From an uncultured Pelagibacteraceae bacterium (GTDB lineage: Bacteria; Pseudomonadota; Alphaproteobacteria; Pelagibacterales; Pelagibacteraceae): a stretch of 64,000 nucleotides of DNA. Positions 1 to 9,372 of the stretch are shown here, piece after piece. The stretch covers positions 53,517 through 117,516 of the forward strand of contig CACJUO010000001.1 in NCBI GenBank assembly GCA_902596675.1, written 5' to 3'. Numbering within the stretch: the first letter of the stretch is position 1; each line of letters begins with the position of its first letter. Below the pieces are notes generated by a model. That model ran no database searches. It saw only the letters and a program-made list of their open reading frames with translations, and was not told the origin of the DNA. The position numbers were made by a program, and so were the translations under genes.

Positions 1-879
1 TGAGATATCTTGTATTTTTACATCTTGTTTTTTAATTTCTGAAATTATTGAATCTATGCTTAGTTTACTCTTCTCATACGATAAAACTAACTTGTTTTCG
101 ACATTTGATATAACTTTTAATGACTCAAAAGCGTTGTCTTTAATATTAGTTTTTTTATCTGTAGTGACATACACAATTTTTGTTTGAATTCTTTCTAAGA
201 GATTTTTAGTAGTGTCTAATGCTACTAACTTCCCTCCACTTAAGATGCCAATCCTATCACACATTTTTTCTGCTTCCTCAAGATAATGAGTTGTTAATAT
301 TGTTGTTACCCCTTGTTTGTTCAAAGATTTCACATTTTCCCACAATGTATTTCTAAGCTCCACATCAACTCCTGCGGTAGGCTCATCTAAAATTATTATT
401 GGAGGTTGATGCACCATAGCTTTTGCTACAAGTAATCTTCTTTTCATACCACCAGAGAGTGCTCTAGCATAACTGTCAGCTTGTTCCTCTAATGATACCA
501 ACTTCAATATAGTATTTGTGATTCTATCTTTTTCTTTAATTCCATAAAGTCCTGCTTGTAGCTCTAAAAGTTTTCTGGGACTAAAAAATGGATCAAAGTT
601 GACCTCTTGTGGAACAATTCCAATAGAGGCTCTAACTTGTCTAGGGTTTTTATCTAAGTTGAATCCCCAAACATTTACCTCACCACCAGTTTTTATAACT
701 GAACCACCTAATATATTTATAAATGTACTCTTTCCAGCCCCATTTGGTCCTAAAAGACCAAATATTTCACCTTCTTTCACCTCTAAGTTTAAATTATTTA
801 GTGCATGGGTTTTTTCAGAACCGTTTTTAGAATAAACTTTATTCAAGTTTTTAACAGTTAAGACGTTTTTTTTATTCAT
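1..879 (-). CDS. ABC-2 type transporter ATP-binding protein, 3' end outside window
   Basis: This is the ATPase of an ABC exporter of the CcmA/NodI/YadG type, expected to work with an ABC-2 permease that would lie beyond the left edge. The frame is open from an ATG at 877-879 to base 1 (293 codons, no stop), so the C-terminus is missing, probably by only a short piece because the family is usually about 300-310 residues. Seen: Walker A GPNGAGKS at residues 44-51, signature LSGGMKRR, Walker B IIILDEPTAGVD and the H-loop TTHYLEEAE. It is divergent from polA, with 50 bases between the starts. The substrate cannot be told. Confidence 0.9.
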   Translation of the reverse strand, partial: MNKKNVLTVKNLNKVYSKNGSEKTHALNNLNLEVKEGEIFGLLGPNGAGKSTFINILGGSVIKTGGEVNVWGFNLDKNPRQVRASIGIVPQEVNFDPFFSPRKLLELQAGLYGIKEKDRITNTILKLVSLEEQADSYARALSGGMKRRLLVAKAMVHQPPIIILDEPTAGVDVELRNTLWENVKSLNKQGVTTILTTHYLEEAEKMCDRIGILSGGKLVALDTTKNLLERIQTKIVYVTTDKKTNIKDNAFESLKVISNVENKLVLSYEKSKLSIDSIISEIKKQDVKIQDIS

Positions 880-929
880 ATGAGGGCATACATTTAATAC
901 ATTTATAAAAATTAAGATATCATTACATT

Positions 930-3704
930 ATGGAGAAAATTAAAAAAAGTGACCATTTTTACTTGATAGATGGTTCGGGATACATTTTTAGAGCATACTA
1001 TGCTCTTCCTCCTTTAACTAGAAAAAGTGATGGATTGCCAGTAGGTGCAGTCAGTGGTTTTTGTAATATGCTTTTTAAGTTATTAGAAGATTCTAAATCA
1101 GATGATAATTTAGAAAAACCAACACACTTTGCTGTAATATTTGACTCAGCAAGAAAAAATTTTAGAAATGAAATATATTCAGAGTATAAAGGAAATAGAT
1201 CTGATGCACCTGACGATCTAATTCCTCAATTTGAATACATTCGGCAATCTGTAAAAGCCTTTAATTTACCATCAATTGAGTTAATCAATTATGAGGCAGA
1301 TGATTTAATTGCAACTTATGTAGAAAAAATTTTAGACTTAGGTGCAAAGGTAACAATTGTTTCTTCTGACAAAGATTTAATGCAGCTTTATAAAAAAGGA
1401 GTGAGAATTTATGATCCAATGAAGAACAAATTTATAAATCAAGACGATGTTTACAATAAATTTGGAGTTACTCCCGAAAAAGTAATAGATGTCCAATCTT
1501 TAGCTGGTGATAGCACAGATAATGTACCTGGTGTACCTGGTATAGGAATTAAAACTGCCGCTGAATTGATAAATCAATATGGAACTTTAGAAAATTTATT
1601 AAAAAATGCATCAAAAATTAAACAAAATAAAAGAAGAGAAACTTTAATAGATAACAAGGAGGATGCAATTATAAGTAAAAAATTAGTTACATTGAAAAAA
1701 GATGTGCCTGTAAAAAATAAAATTGAAGAATTCATATTGAAAAGTATTGATAAAGATAAGCTTTTTTCTTTTCTAAGAGAAATGGAATTTAATAGGCTAT
1801 TAAGTTCTGCTATTTCAAAGTATGGAGACACAAATAACCTTGTAACAAAATATATTGATAGAAATTCAGAAAAAACAACAGAAATTAAGAAAAAAAATTA
1901 TCAATTAATTAAAAATGAGAAGGAGATTGAAGATTGGATGAAACAATCTGAGGAAATAGGTGAATTTGCAATAGATACTGAAACAACTTCATTAGACCCT
2001 CATACAGCAAAGTTAGTAGGTATTTCAATCTCTAACAGAATTGGAAATGCATGTTACATTCCATTAAATCACGTTAGTGGAAATAATCTTGACGAAAAAA
2101 AGGTCTTAAGTGTTTTAAAAAATTATTTAGAGGATAAGAGTATTAAAAAAGTAGGACAAAATATTAAGTTCGATTTTATTGTCTTTTATCACCGTGGTAT
2201 CACTTTGAATTCCATGGAAGATACTATGCTTATGTCTTACACACTAGATGCTGGCAAAAACAGACATAATATGGATACACTTTCAGAGATCCATCTAGGT
2301 CACAAAACTATAAAATTTAAAGATTTAGTAGGGACTGGAAAAAAACAACTAAATTTTTCTGAAGTTAACATATCTGAGGCTAAAGATTACGCAGCTGAAG
2401 ATGCAGACATTACGTTTAGATTGTACAAAATATTTTTAAAATCATTAAAAGCAGAAAAATTATTAAATATTTATGAGTTATTTGAAAAACCTCTAATTAA
2501 AATATTAGCAGAAATGGAGATAAAAGGTATTAAACTTGATAAATCTTCACTAAACAAACTATCCTCAAAATTTTCAACTAAAATCGAAAAATTAGAAAAA
2601 TCTATTTTTAAGATTTCAAAAAAAATATTTAACATTGGATCGACTAAACAACTTGGTGAAATAATGTATAATGATTTAAAAATAGCAGCTTTAAAAAAAA
2701 CTAAGAAAGGAAGTTTTGCTACCAGTGCTTCAGTTTTAGAAGATTTGGCATTTAAGGGTTATGAATTTCCAAAACTCATCTTGGAGTGGAGACAAATTAG
2801 TAAACTTAAAAACACCTACTCTGATGCATTGCCAGAACACATAAATCAAAATACTAAAAGAGTGCATACATCTTTTTTGTTAGCAGCTACTACAACAGGT
2901 AGACTTGCATCCAGTGATCCAAATTTACAAAATATCCCAATAAAATCAGATGATGGTAAGGACATAAGAAAAGCTTTTGTTTCTGAAAAAGATAACAAAT
3001 TGATTTCAGCAGACTACAATCAAGTAGAGATGAGAATTTTAGCTGATCTAGCAGATGTAAAACAGTTAAAAAAAGCATTTCTAAATAATGAGGATATCCA
3101 TACTTTGACAGCTAGTCAGGTTTTTGGAAAAGAAATTAATAAAATTGATTCAGAAACAAGAAGAAAAGCAAAAGCAATCAACTTTGGAATAATTTATGGT
3201 ATTTCACAATATGGTTTGGCAAAACAAATCAATGTTTCAAACAATGAAGCAGAAGAATTTTTAAATTCTTATTTTAAAAAATTTCCAGAAATTAAAGATT
3301 ATATGAAAACAACTGTGAATTTCTGTAGGAAAAGTGGCTATGTAAGTAATATATTTGGAAGAAAAACACATCTCACTGGAATTAACGATAAGAATTTTAA
3401 TGTAAGAAATTTTCAGGAGAGGGCAGCTATAAACGCACCGATCCAAGGGTCAGCATCGGAGATAATGAGATTAGCAATGATCAGAATAAATAAAGAAATC
3501 TCCAATAAAAAAAATAATAGTCTAAAAATGTTATTACAAATACACGATGAGTTAATTTTTGAGGAAAGTTCAAAACAAACAAAAAAAAGTACTAAATTAA
3601 TTAAGGATTTGATGTTGAGTGTGAAAGATAGTGAACTTCACTCATTTTCAATACCTCTTTTAGTAGATGTGAATATTGGAGAAAATTGGGGTGAACTTCA
3701 TTGA
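930..3704 (+). CDS. polA: DNA polymerase I
   Basis: Repair and Okazaki-fragment polymerase of 924 residues, the normal full length. The N-terminal 5'-3' exonuclease covers about residues 1-290. The 3'-5' proofreading domain (about 330-520) keeps its acidic residues: DTET, GQNIKFD and YAAEDAD. The polymerase domain shows motif A (SADYNQVEMRI), the O-helix KAINFGIIYG and motif C (QIHDELIFE). Proofreading therefore looks active. It is followed after 50 bases by chvI on the same strand and stands alone at its 5' side. The ATG at 930 is the first one and gives the normal N-terminus (YLIDGSGYIFRAYYAL). Confidence 0.97.
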   Translation: MEKIKKSDHFYLIDGSGYIFRAYYALPPLTRKSDGLPVGAVSGFCNMLFKLLEDSKSDDNLEKPTHFAVIFDSARKNFRNEIYSEYKGNRSDAPDDLIPQFEYIRQSVKAFNLPSIELINYEADDLIATYVEKILDLGAKVTIVSSDKDLMQLYKKGVRIYDPMKNKFINQDDVYNKFGVTPEKVIDVQSLAGDSTDNVPGVPGIGIKTAAELINQYGTLENLLKNASKIKQNKRRETLIDNKEDAIISKKLVTLKKDVPVKNKIEEFILKSIDKDKLFSFLREMEFNRLLSSAISKYGDTNNLVTKYIDRNSEKTTEIKKKNYQLIKNEKEIEDWMKQSEEIGEFAIDTETTSLDPHTAKLVGISISNRIGNACYIPLNHVSGNNLDEKKVLSVLKNYLEDKSIKKVGQNIKFDFIVFYHRGITLNSMEDTMLMSYTLDAGKNRHNMDTLSEIHLGHKTIKFKDLVGTGKKQLNFSEVNISEAKDYAAEDADITFRLYKIFLKSLKAEKLLNIYELFEKPLIKILAEMEIKGIKLDKSSLNKLSSKFSTKIEKLEKSIFKISKKIFNIGSTKQLGEIMYNDLKIAALKKTKKGSFATSASVLEDLAFKGYEFPKLILEWRQISKLKNTYSDALPEHINQNTKRVHTSFLLAATTTGRLASSDPNLQNIPIKSDDGKDIRKAFVSEKDNKLISADYNQVEMRILADLADVKQLKKAFLNNEDIHTLTASQVFGKEINKIDSETRRKAKAINFGIIYGISQYGLAKQINVSNNEAEEFLNSYFKKFPEIKDYMKTTVNFCRKSGYVSNIFGRKTHLTGINDKNFNVRNFQERAAINAPIQGSASEIMRLAMIRINKEISNKKNNSLKMLLQIHDELIFEESSKQTKKSTKLIKDLMLSVKDSELHSFSIPLLVDVNIGENWGELH

Positions 3705-3754
3705 AAACAAACAATTGCCCTAATATGAACAATTTAGTATTTTTATTTTAATTT

Positions 3755-4459
3755 ATGTCACAAACAATTGCTTTGGTAGATGATGATCGAAATCTATTAA
3801 CATCTGTCCAGATGGCTTTAGAAAAGGAAGGTTTTAAAGTTCAAACTTATATTGATGGTGAAAATGCTCTTGTTGGTTTATCAAGAACCCCACCTGATCT
3901 TGCTGTGATTGATATAAAAATGCCAAGAATGGATGGTGAAGAACTTCTAAGAAAGCTTAGAAAAAAAACTTCTATGCCAATAATTTTTTTAACCTCTAAA
4001 GATGAGGTAACCGACGAAGTAAGTGGTTTAAAACTTGGAGCAGATGACTTTGTTGGTAAAACTGGAGGATTTTCAACCAAAGTTTTAGTTGAAAGAATTA
4101 AAGTGCAATTAAGAAAAAAAGATAAGGACATCAATATAGAGGAGAATAAAAATGTAATTTCTCACGGTAAGTTAAAATTAGATCCCTCTCAACTCGAATG
4201 TGAATGGGATGGTAAACAATTACCTGATAAACTTACTACGACAGAATTTAAAATTGTTGAAGAGCTTGCAAAAAGACCAGGAATGATTAAAGAGAGAGCC
4301 TTGCTGATGGACGTAGCTTATCGAGAAGATACAGATATAGAAGATAGGACTATTGATAGTCATGTTAAAAGGATTAGAAAAAAATTTAAAAAGGTAGATA
4401 GTGATTTTTCAGCAATTGAAACAAGATATGGAAGTGGATATAGATGGAATGTTAAATAA
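3755..4459 (+). CDS. chvI: ChvI-like OmpR-family response regulator
   Basis: DNA-binding response regulator of 234 residues, partner of the histidine kinase five bases downstream. The receiver covers residues 1-120 with the acidic pocket DDD near residue 10 and the phosphoacceptor Asp53 (VIDIKMPRMDG). The C-terminal winged helix ends in the usual RYGSGYRW. The pairing and the neighbouring ahcY point to the ChvG/ChvI (ExoS/ChvI) envelope and acid-stress system of alphaproteobacteria. Odd: the usual DDFxxKPF loop is replaced by DDFVGKTGGF, so the Pro after the conserved Lys is gone and about two residues are added relative to the ChvI sequences I remember. Confidence 0.9.
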   Translation: MSQTIALVDDDRNLLTSVQMALEKEGFKVQTYIDGENALVGLSRTPPDLAVIDIKMPRMDGEELLRKLRKKTSMPIIFLTSKDEVTDEVSGLKLGADDFVGKTGGFSTKVLVERIKVQLRKKDKDINIEENKNVISHGKLKLDPSQLECEWDGKQLPDKLTTTEFKIVEELAKRPGMIKERALLMDVAYREDTDIEDRTIDSHVKRIRKKFKKVDSDFSAIETRYGSGYRWNVK

Positions 4460-4464
4460 TAATT

Positions 4465-5967
4465 ATGGGAAAAATACTAAAAAATCTCTCTATATTACAG
4501 AAATTCCTTTTTATTAATCTAGTAGTCTTCATATTTATAATAATAATCACGTTCTTTTACTTGGGTGCTATTCAAAAAAGTTTGATCAATGAAAAACAAA
4601 AAAATCATTCGAATATAATAACTCAAACAATATTAAATTTAGAAAAATCAAATGTAAAATTAAATGAGTATGGAATAAGCGAATTCCTATTTTCCACAAA
4701 ATCTCGATTCCCTTATTTTGAAAAACTAGATAGAGTTATATTTTTTGACAACAAATTAAATTGGATTGGTGATACAAGATCTATTCCATCCTCAATGTTA
4801 TTAATTGAAGAATTAACTCAACAATCAAGTGATAATAATTTTAATAATCAAGAAAATAAAAATGAAACAATTTTCGATGAGGATCTAAATAAATATTATT
4901 TATCAGGATCTAAAAAATCTTTAACTAATTTAAAACAAATCCAAGAACAGTTTTTTGTTTTTAGTATTAAGAGTATTAATTATTTAAATAATGAGGGCTA
5001 TGTTCTTATATCTGAAAATGCCGATAATATAATTACACAAATTGAAGAGAGAGAAAAATTTATTATTAGAACTGCTCTTGTGGTACTTTTGGTTATTATT
5101 ATTTTTTCATATGTTTTAAATAGATATTTTTTAAAACCTATTAAAAATCTAGTTACATATACAAAAATTATTAAAGATAAAAGTAAGGAAAAAACAGATA
5201 TAGAAAGGGTTAAAACAAGAAATGATGAATTAGGAATATTATCAAAATCACTTGATGAAATGACTAGTGAATTAAATAAAAGAATAACAACTGCTGAAAA
5301 TTATTCAACTGACTTACTTCATGAAATCAGAAATCCCCTTGCTTCACTAAAAAGTGCATCTGAGATAATTTCAGAAACAGAAGATAAAATTAAAAGAGAA
5401 AAATTAATAAATATCGTATCTCATGATGTTGAGAGAATAGAAAGATTAATTACAGATTATTCTCAAATGTTGAAAGATGAGGCGGTAATTTCCAGAGAAA
5501 CAATGCAAAAAATTGATATAAAGGATATTGCAAAATCTGTGGTTGATGATTTTAATAATATTTATAATTCAAAAAAAAAAATAAAAATAAAATTGAAATC
5601 AAATGGATCTGAAAATTATTTTATACTTGGGATCAACAATAGGATAGAGCAAATAATTGCAAATTTGCTTGAAAACTCAATTTCCTTCAGTGGTGAGAAA
5701 CAGGAAATCATAGTTGAGGTCAGTAAAGATAAAGAGGGTAAGCCAAGACTTGTCGTAATTGACGAGGGGACTGGTTTTAGTGAGAAGGATATCACTAAAA
5801 TTTTCAATAGATTTTATAGCAATAGGCCTGAAAATTTTGGAGAACACTCTGGTTTAGGCCTAAATATAGTGAAAAACTTAGTGGAATTACATAATGGGGA
5901 GATAATAGCAACAAATAACAAAGACAGAGGTGCAAAAGTTGAAATTATTTTTCCGGCGACCCAATGA
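4465..5967 (+). CDS. chvG: ChvG-like sensor histidine kinase
   Basis: Membrane sensor kinase of 500 residues, cognate to the response regulator just upstream. TM1 is at about residues 13-34, a periplasmic sensor segment at 35-195, TM2 at about 198-220, then HAMP. The H-box is STDLLHEIRNPLASL with His286. The N-box is NLLENSISFS, the G1 box VIDEGTGF and the G2 box GLGLNIVKNL, so both dimerisation and ATPase modules look functional. In many alphaproteobacteria hprK and PTS genes follow chvG. Here the next gene is directly ahcY, 36 bases on. Confidence 0.9.
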   Translation: MGKILKNLSILQKFLFINLVVFIFIIIITFFYLGAIQKSLINEKQKNHSNIITQTILNLEKSNVKLNEYGISEFLFSTKSRFPYFEKLDRVIFFDNKLNWIGDTRSIPSSMLLIEELTQQSSDNNFNNQENKNETIFDEDLNKYYLSGSKKSLTNLKQIQEQFFVFSIKSINYLNNEGYVLISENADNIITQIEEREKFIIRTALVVLLVIIIFSYVLNRYFLKPIKNLVTYTKIIKDKSKEKTDIERVKTRNDELGILSKSLDEMTSELNKRITTAENYSTDLLHEIRNPLASLKSASEIISETEDKIKREKLINIVSHDVERIERLITDYSQMLKDEAVISRETMQKIDIKDIAKSVVDDFNNIYNSKKKIKIKLKSNGSENYFILGINNRIEQIIANLLENSISFSGEKQEIIVEVSKDKEGKPRLVVIDEGTGFSEKDITKIFNRFYSNRPENFGEHSGLGLNIVKNLVELHNGEIIATNNKDRGAKVEIIFPATQ

Positions 5968-6003
5968 AAAGTTGATTAATATAAATAAAGTTGTTACAAG
6001 CCG

Positions 6004-7296
6004 ATGCTTATGACAGATTATAAAGTAAAAGATATAAACGAAGCAGAATTTGGGAGAAAAGAAATCTCTTTAGCAGAGACAGAAATGCCAGGATTAATGG
6101 CATTAAGATCAGAATATAAGGGTAAAAATCCTCTTAAGGGAGCAAGGATTTTAGGTTGTTTGCATATGACAATACAAACAGCAGTTTTAATTGAAACACT
6201 AGTGGACTTAGGTGCAGAATGTAGATGGTCCTCATGTAATATATTTTCAACTCAAGACCACGCAGCTGCTGCAATCGCAAAAGCTGGTATTCCAGTATTT
6301 GCCTGGAAAGGTGAGACGGAGGAAGAATACTGGTGGTGTGTGAGACAAACTATAGAGGGTAAAAAGGACTGGAAGCCAAACATGATTTTAGATGATGGTG
6401 GAGATCTTACAGCACTTATGCATAAAGATTATAAAGATCTTCTAAAAGACGTAAAAGGCTTAAGTGAAGAAACAACAACAGGTGTTCTAGCTCTTAAAAA
6501 AATGGAAGAGCAAGGAGAATTGTTAGTCCCAGCAATTAATGTAAACGATTCTGTTACAAAATCAAAATTTGACAACTTATATGGATGTAGAGAAAGTTTA
6601 GTGGATGGTATTAAAAGAGCTACAGACGTAATGATGTCTGGAAAAGTTGCAATTGTTGCGGGCTTTGGCGATGTAGGAAAAGGTAGTGCAGCTTCTTTAA
6701 GACAAAGTGGTGCGAGAGTAATGGTAACAGAGACAGATCCAATATGTGCTCTTCAAGCAGCAATGGAGGGTTATGAAGTTGTTTTGATGGACGAGATGAT
6801 TGGTCAAGCAGATATAGTTGTAACAGCAACAGGTAACAAAGATATTGTTACAGCAGATCATATGAGAGCCATGAAAGATAGATCAATACTTTGTAACATT
6901 GGACACTTTGATAATGAAATACAGGTTGATGCATTAAAAAATTATAAATGGGATGAAATAAAACCACAAGTTCATGAAATTACTTTTCCAGATAATAAAA
7001 GATTAATTTTATTAGCAGAAGGTAGACTTGTAAATTTAGGATGTGCAACTGGTCACCCTAGTTTTGTCATGAGTGCCTCATTTACAAACCAAGTCACAGC
7101 CCAAATAGAATTGTGGAATAATTCAGAAAAGTATGAGAGAAAGGTATATGTTCTTCCTAAACATTTAGATGAAAAGGTTGCCAGATTACATCTAGAAAAA
7201 GTGGGTGCAAAATTGACACCATTATCTAAGGATCAAGCAGATTATATAAGTGTTAAAACAGAGGGACCATATAAGCCAGATGCTTACCGCTACTAG
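6004..7296 (+). CDS. ahcY: Adenosylhomocysteinase
   Basis: S-adenosylhomocysteine hydrolase, which splits SAH to adenosine and homocysteine and so keeps SAM-dependent methylation running; cytosolic. It has 430 residues, without the extra insertion seen in some bacterial enzymes. Seen: [21 protein letters not shown] for substrate binding, the NAD-binding [13 protein letters not shown], and the C-terminal [13 protein letters not shown] typical of the family. A second ATG at 6010 (MTDYKVKD) is an equally plausible start. Thirty-six bases separate it from chvG, too few for a known SAM-sensing riboswitch. Confidence 0.97.
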   Translation: MLMTDYKVKDINEAEFGRKEISLAETEMPGLMALRSEYKGKNPLKGARILGCLHMTIQTAVLIETLVDLGAECRWSSCNIFSTQDHAAAAIAKAGIPVFAWKGETEEEYWWCVRQTIEGKKDWKPNMILDDGGDLTALMHKDYKDLLKDVKGLSEETTTGVLALKKMEEQGELLVPAINVNDSVTKSKFDNLYGCRESLVDGIKRATDVMMSGKVAIVAGFGDVGKGSAASLRQSGARVMVTETDPICALQAAMEGYEVVLMDEMIGQADIVVTATGNKDIVTADHMRAMKDRSILCNIGHFDNEIQVDALKNYKWDEIKPQVHEITFPDNKRLILLAEGRLVNLGCATGHPSFVMSASFTNQVTAQIELWNNSEKYERKVYVLPKHLDEKVARLHLEKVGAKLTPLSKDQADYISVKTEGPYKPDAYRY

Positions 7297-7759
7297 GGGT
7301 GGCAAAATTAATATTTCAGACGAAAAAGATACTAAATTTGTTGCAGAAAAGTTCTCTAGACTTATAAAAATTGGTGATCTTATATTATTAAGTGGGAATC
7401 TAGGTGTAGGAAAAACAACATTTATAAGACACATTATTAACTCAATTCAAAAAATCAATAAGCAGAAAGTATCAGAAGTTCTAAGCCCTACCTTTAATAT
7501 AACTAATGAGTATAAGATAAAAAATATTTTAATTAAGCACTATGATTTACATAGAATTAAAAATGAAAAAGAGCTTGACAACTTAGGTATTAAAGAAAAT
7601 TTGGAAAAACAAATAACTTTTGTTGAATGGCCTGAAATAATAAAAAAGTTGAAAATAAAGAACAGTATTGATTTGATATTTCAATATAACAATAATTTTA
7701 CAAAGCGCTATCTTAAAATAATTTCTAAAAATAAAAAAATTTCTAATGAATTTAAATAA
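7280..7759 (+). CDS. tsaE: tRNA threonylcarbamoyladenosine biosynthesis ATPase TsaE
   Basis: P-loop ATPase that helps TsaB/TsaD make t6A37 on ANN-decoding tRNAs. Seen: Walker [11 protein letters not shown], the family segment [17 protein letters not shown] and FVEWPEII. I start it at the ATG at 7280, which overlaps ahcY by 17 bases; an upstream GTG at 7250 lies deeper inside ahcY and would add ten residues not expected in the family. Its end overlaps the next gene by 14 bases, so the two are probably translationally coupled. About 159 residues, normal length. Confidence 0.9.
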   Translation: MLTATRGGKINISDEKDTKFVAEKFSRLIKIGDLILLSGNLGVGKTTFIRHIINSIQKINKQKVSEVLSPTFNITNEYKIKNILIKHYDLHRIKNEKELDNLGIKENLEKQITFVEWPEIIKKLKIKNSIDLIFQYNNNFTKRYLKIISKNKKISNEFK

Positions 7760-8696
7760 GCTAAAAAAACTCACTGGAGATGCATCATTTAGAAATTTTT
7801 ATAGGGGAAAAAAAAATATATTTGTTTATTGTAAAAAAAATAAAAAGAGTAATTTGTTAGTTTATGATGCTATAAATAAGATACTAATCAGAAAAAAAAT
7901 TTTAGCTCCTAGGTTAATATCTCAAAATTATAAACATAATTATATAGAGATAGAGGATTTTGGTGATTTAACAATCTTTAAAAAATTTAAAAAAAAAACA
8001 ATAAATAAAAAAATTTATTACAAAAAAATTTTAGATTTACTAATAAAAATGAAAAATATCAAAGTAAAGAATCAAAAAACATTTTTGAAAACTAATTACA
8101 AAATTCCAGAATATACATCGAAAATATTGCTACGAGAATCAAATTTATTTTTGGACTGGTATTTACCGAAATATATAAAGGGAACAAAAAAAAGAATTTT
8201 AAAAACTAAATTAAAAAATATTTTTAAAAAATTATTAAATAATATCTCTTATAAAAAAAAAGTTTTTGTTCACAGAGATTTTCATGTTTCTAATATAATG
8301 ATAACTAAGAAAGGATTAGGACTGATAGATAGCCAAGATGCAGTATATGGTAATATTGCATATGATCTAGCGTCACTTATTGATGACGTAAGGCTTAAAA
8401 CAAATAGAAGAATTAAAAAATTTATATTTGATGAATTTATAAAAAGAAACAAAAATTTAAATTTTCATGAATTTAAAAGAGACTTTGAAATTTTATCGGT
8501 TTTAAGGAATTTAAAAATAATTGGCATATTTACTAGATTATCAGTTAGAGACAATAAAAGTGCGTATCTCAAACTTATTCCTTATGCATGGGAATTAATA
8601 GATAATAGAATTGTCAATAATCCACTATTTAATGACTTAAATTACCTTTTAAGCAAAAATTTTGGTAAAAAAATTAGAAAATCTTATGAAAATTAA
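7746..8696 (+). CDS. amgK: AmgK-like aminoglycoside-phosphotransferase-fold sugar kinase
   Basis: Kinase of 316 residues with the APH fold. The catalytic loop VFVHRDFHVSNIM and the metal-binding LIDSQDAVYG are clear, and the Asp in YDLASLIDD follows. With the nucleotidyltransferase next door it fits AmgK, the anomeric kinase for N-acetylmuramate and N-acetylglucosamine in the MurU peptidoglycan recycling route, which bypasses de novo UDP-MurNAc synthesis. The sequence is extremely Lys/Ile/Asn rich, as expected in this AT-rich genome. The specific substrate is inferred from the pairing, not from residues. Confidence 0.8.
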   Translation: MNLNKLKKLTGDASFRNFYRGKKNIFVYCKKNKKSNLLVYDAINKILIRKKILAPRLISQNYKHNYIEIEDFGDLTIFKKFKKKTINKKIYYKKILDLLIKMKNIKVKNQKTFLKTNYKIPEYTSKILLRESNLFLDWYLPKYIKGTKKRILKTKLKNIFKKLLNNISYKKKVFVHRDFHVSNIMITKKGLGLIDSQDAVYGNIAYDLASLIDDVRLKTNRRIKKFIFDEFIKRNKNLNFHEFKRDFEILSVLRNLKIIGIFTRLSVRDNKSAYLKLIPYAWELIDNRIVNNPLFNDLNYLLSKNFGKKIRKSYEN

Positions 8697-9372
8697 AACT
8701 GCATTAATACTCTGTGCAGGATTTGGTAAGAGAGTACAACCGATAACAGATAACTTACCAAAGCCTCTAATAGTTTATAAAAATGAGACTTTGTTGGAAA
8801 ATACAATTAATCTTCTAATAAAATTAAAAATTGAAAAAATCAAAATTAATGTTTTTTACTTAAAAGAACAAATTATTGATTTTGTTAATAAAAAAAATTT
8901 TCCAGTAAGTATTGAAATTATTGATGATGGTGAAACAATTCTAGGAACAGGAGGTGGAACCCTCAGTCTTGCTAATAAATCTAATGAAGAGGATGTATTA
9001 GTAATTAATCCCGATACAATTTGGGATGAGAGTTATATTAATTCAATTAATGCAATGGAGAAAATTTACTTTGAAAAGCAAATGAAAAATATCTTATTAA
9101 TTGTAAATAATGCAACATGTTTTGACAAAAGATTTAATGGAGATTTTGAAATAAAAAATAATATTCTTTCAAAAGAAAAAATAAATAATTTCAAATACAC
9201 TGGATGTCAAATTTTCAATAAAGAATTAATTTTACACAAAAATTTAACTTATTTTCCAATATCTGAGATATGGGACTCTCTTTTAAGAGAAAATAAACTT
9301 AATGGTTTTGAGCACAAGGGTGAATTTAAGCATTTAACTGATTTTGAAATATACGAAAAATTATTTATTTAA
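8686..9372 (+). CDS. murU: MurU-like N-acetylmuramate-1-phosphate uridylyltransferase
   Basis: Nucleotidyltransferase with the N-terminal signature ALILCAGFGKRVQPITDNLPKPL, a variant of GxGxRxxPxTxxxPKPL, then GTGGG and NPDTIWD for metal and nucleotide binding. About 228 residues. The ATG at 8686 overlaps the kinase gene by 11 bases and begins right before the signature; a TTG at 8662 would add eight residues without motif support. With the kinase it would convert MurNAc-1-P to UDP-MurNAc. Its stop shares TTAA (9369-9372) with the stop of the convergent gpmA. Confidence 0.82.
   Translation: MKIKTALILCAGFGKRVQPITDNLPKPLIVYKNETLLENTINLLIKLKIEKIKINVFYLKEQIIDFVNKKNFPVSIEIIDDGETILGTGGGTLSLANKSNEEDVLVINPDTIWDESYINSINAMEKIYFEKQMKNILLIVNNATCFDKRFNGDFEIKNNILSKEKINNFKYTGCQIFNKELILHKNLTYFPISEIWDSLLRENKLNGFEHKGEFKHLTDFEIYEKLFI

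Noticed and set aside
5968..6003. SAM- or SAH-sensing riboswitch before ahcY
   Set aside because: Only 36 bases separate chvG and ahcY and I could not draw the pseudoknot or stems of SAM-II, SAM-V or SAH aptamers.
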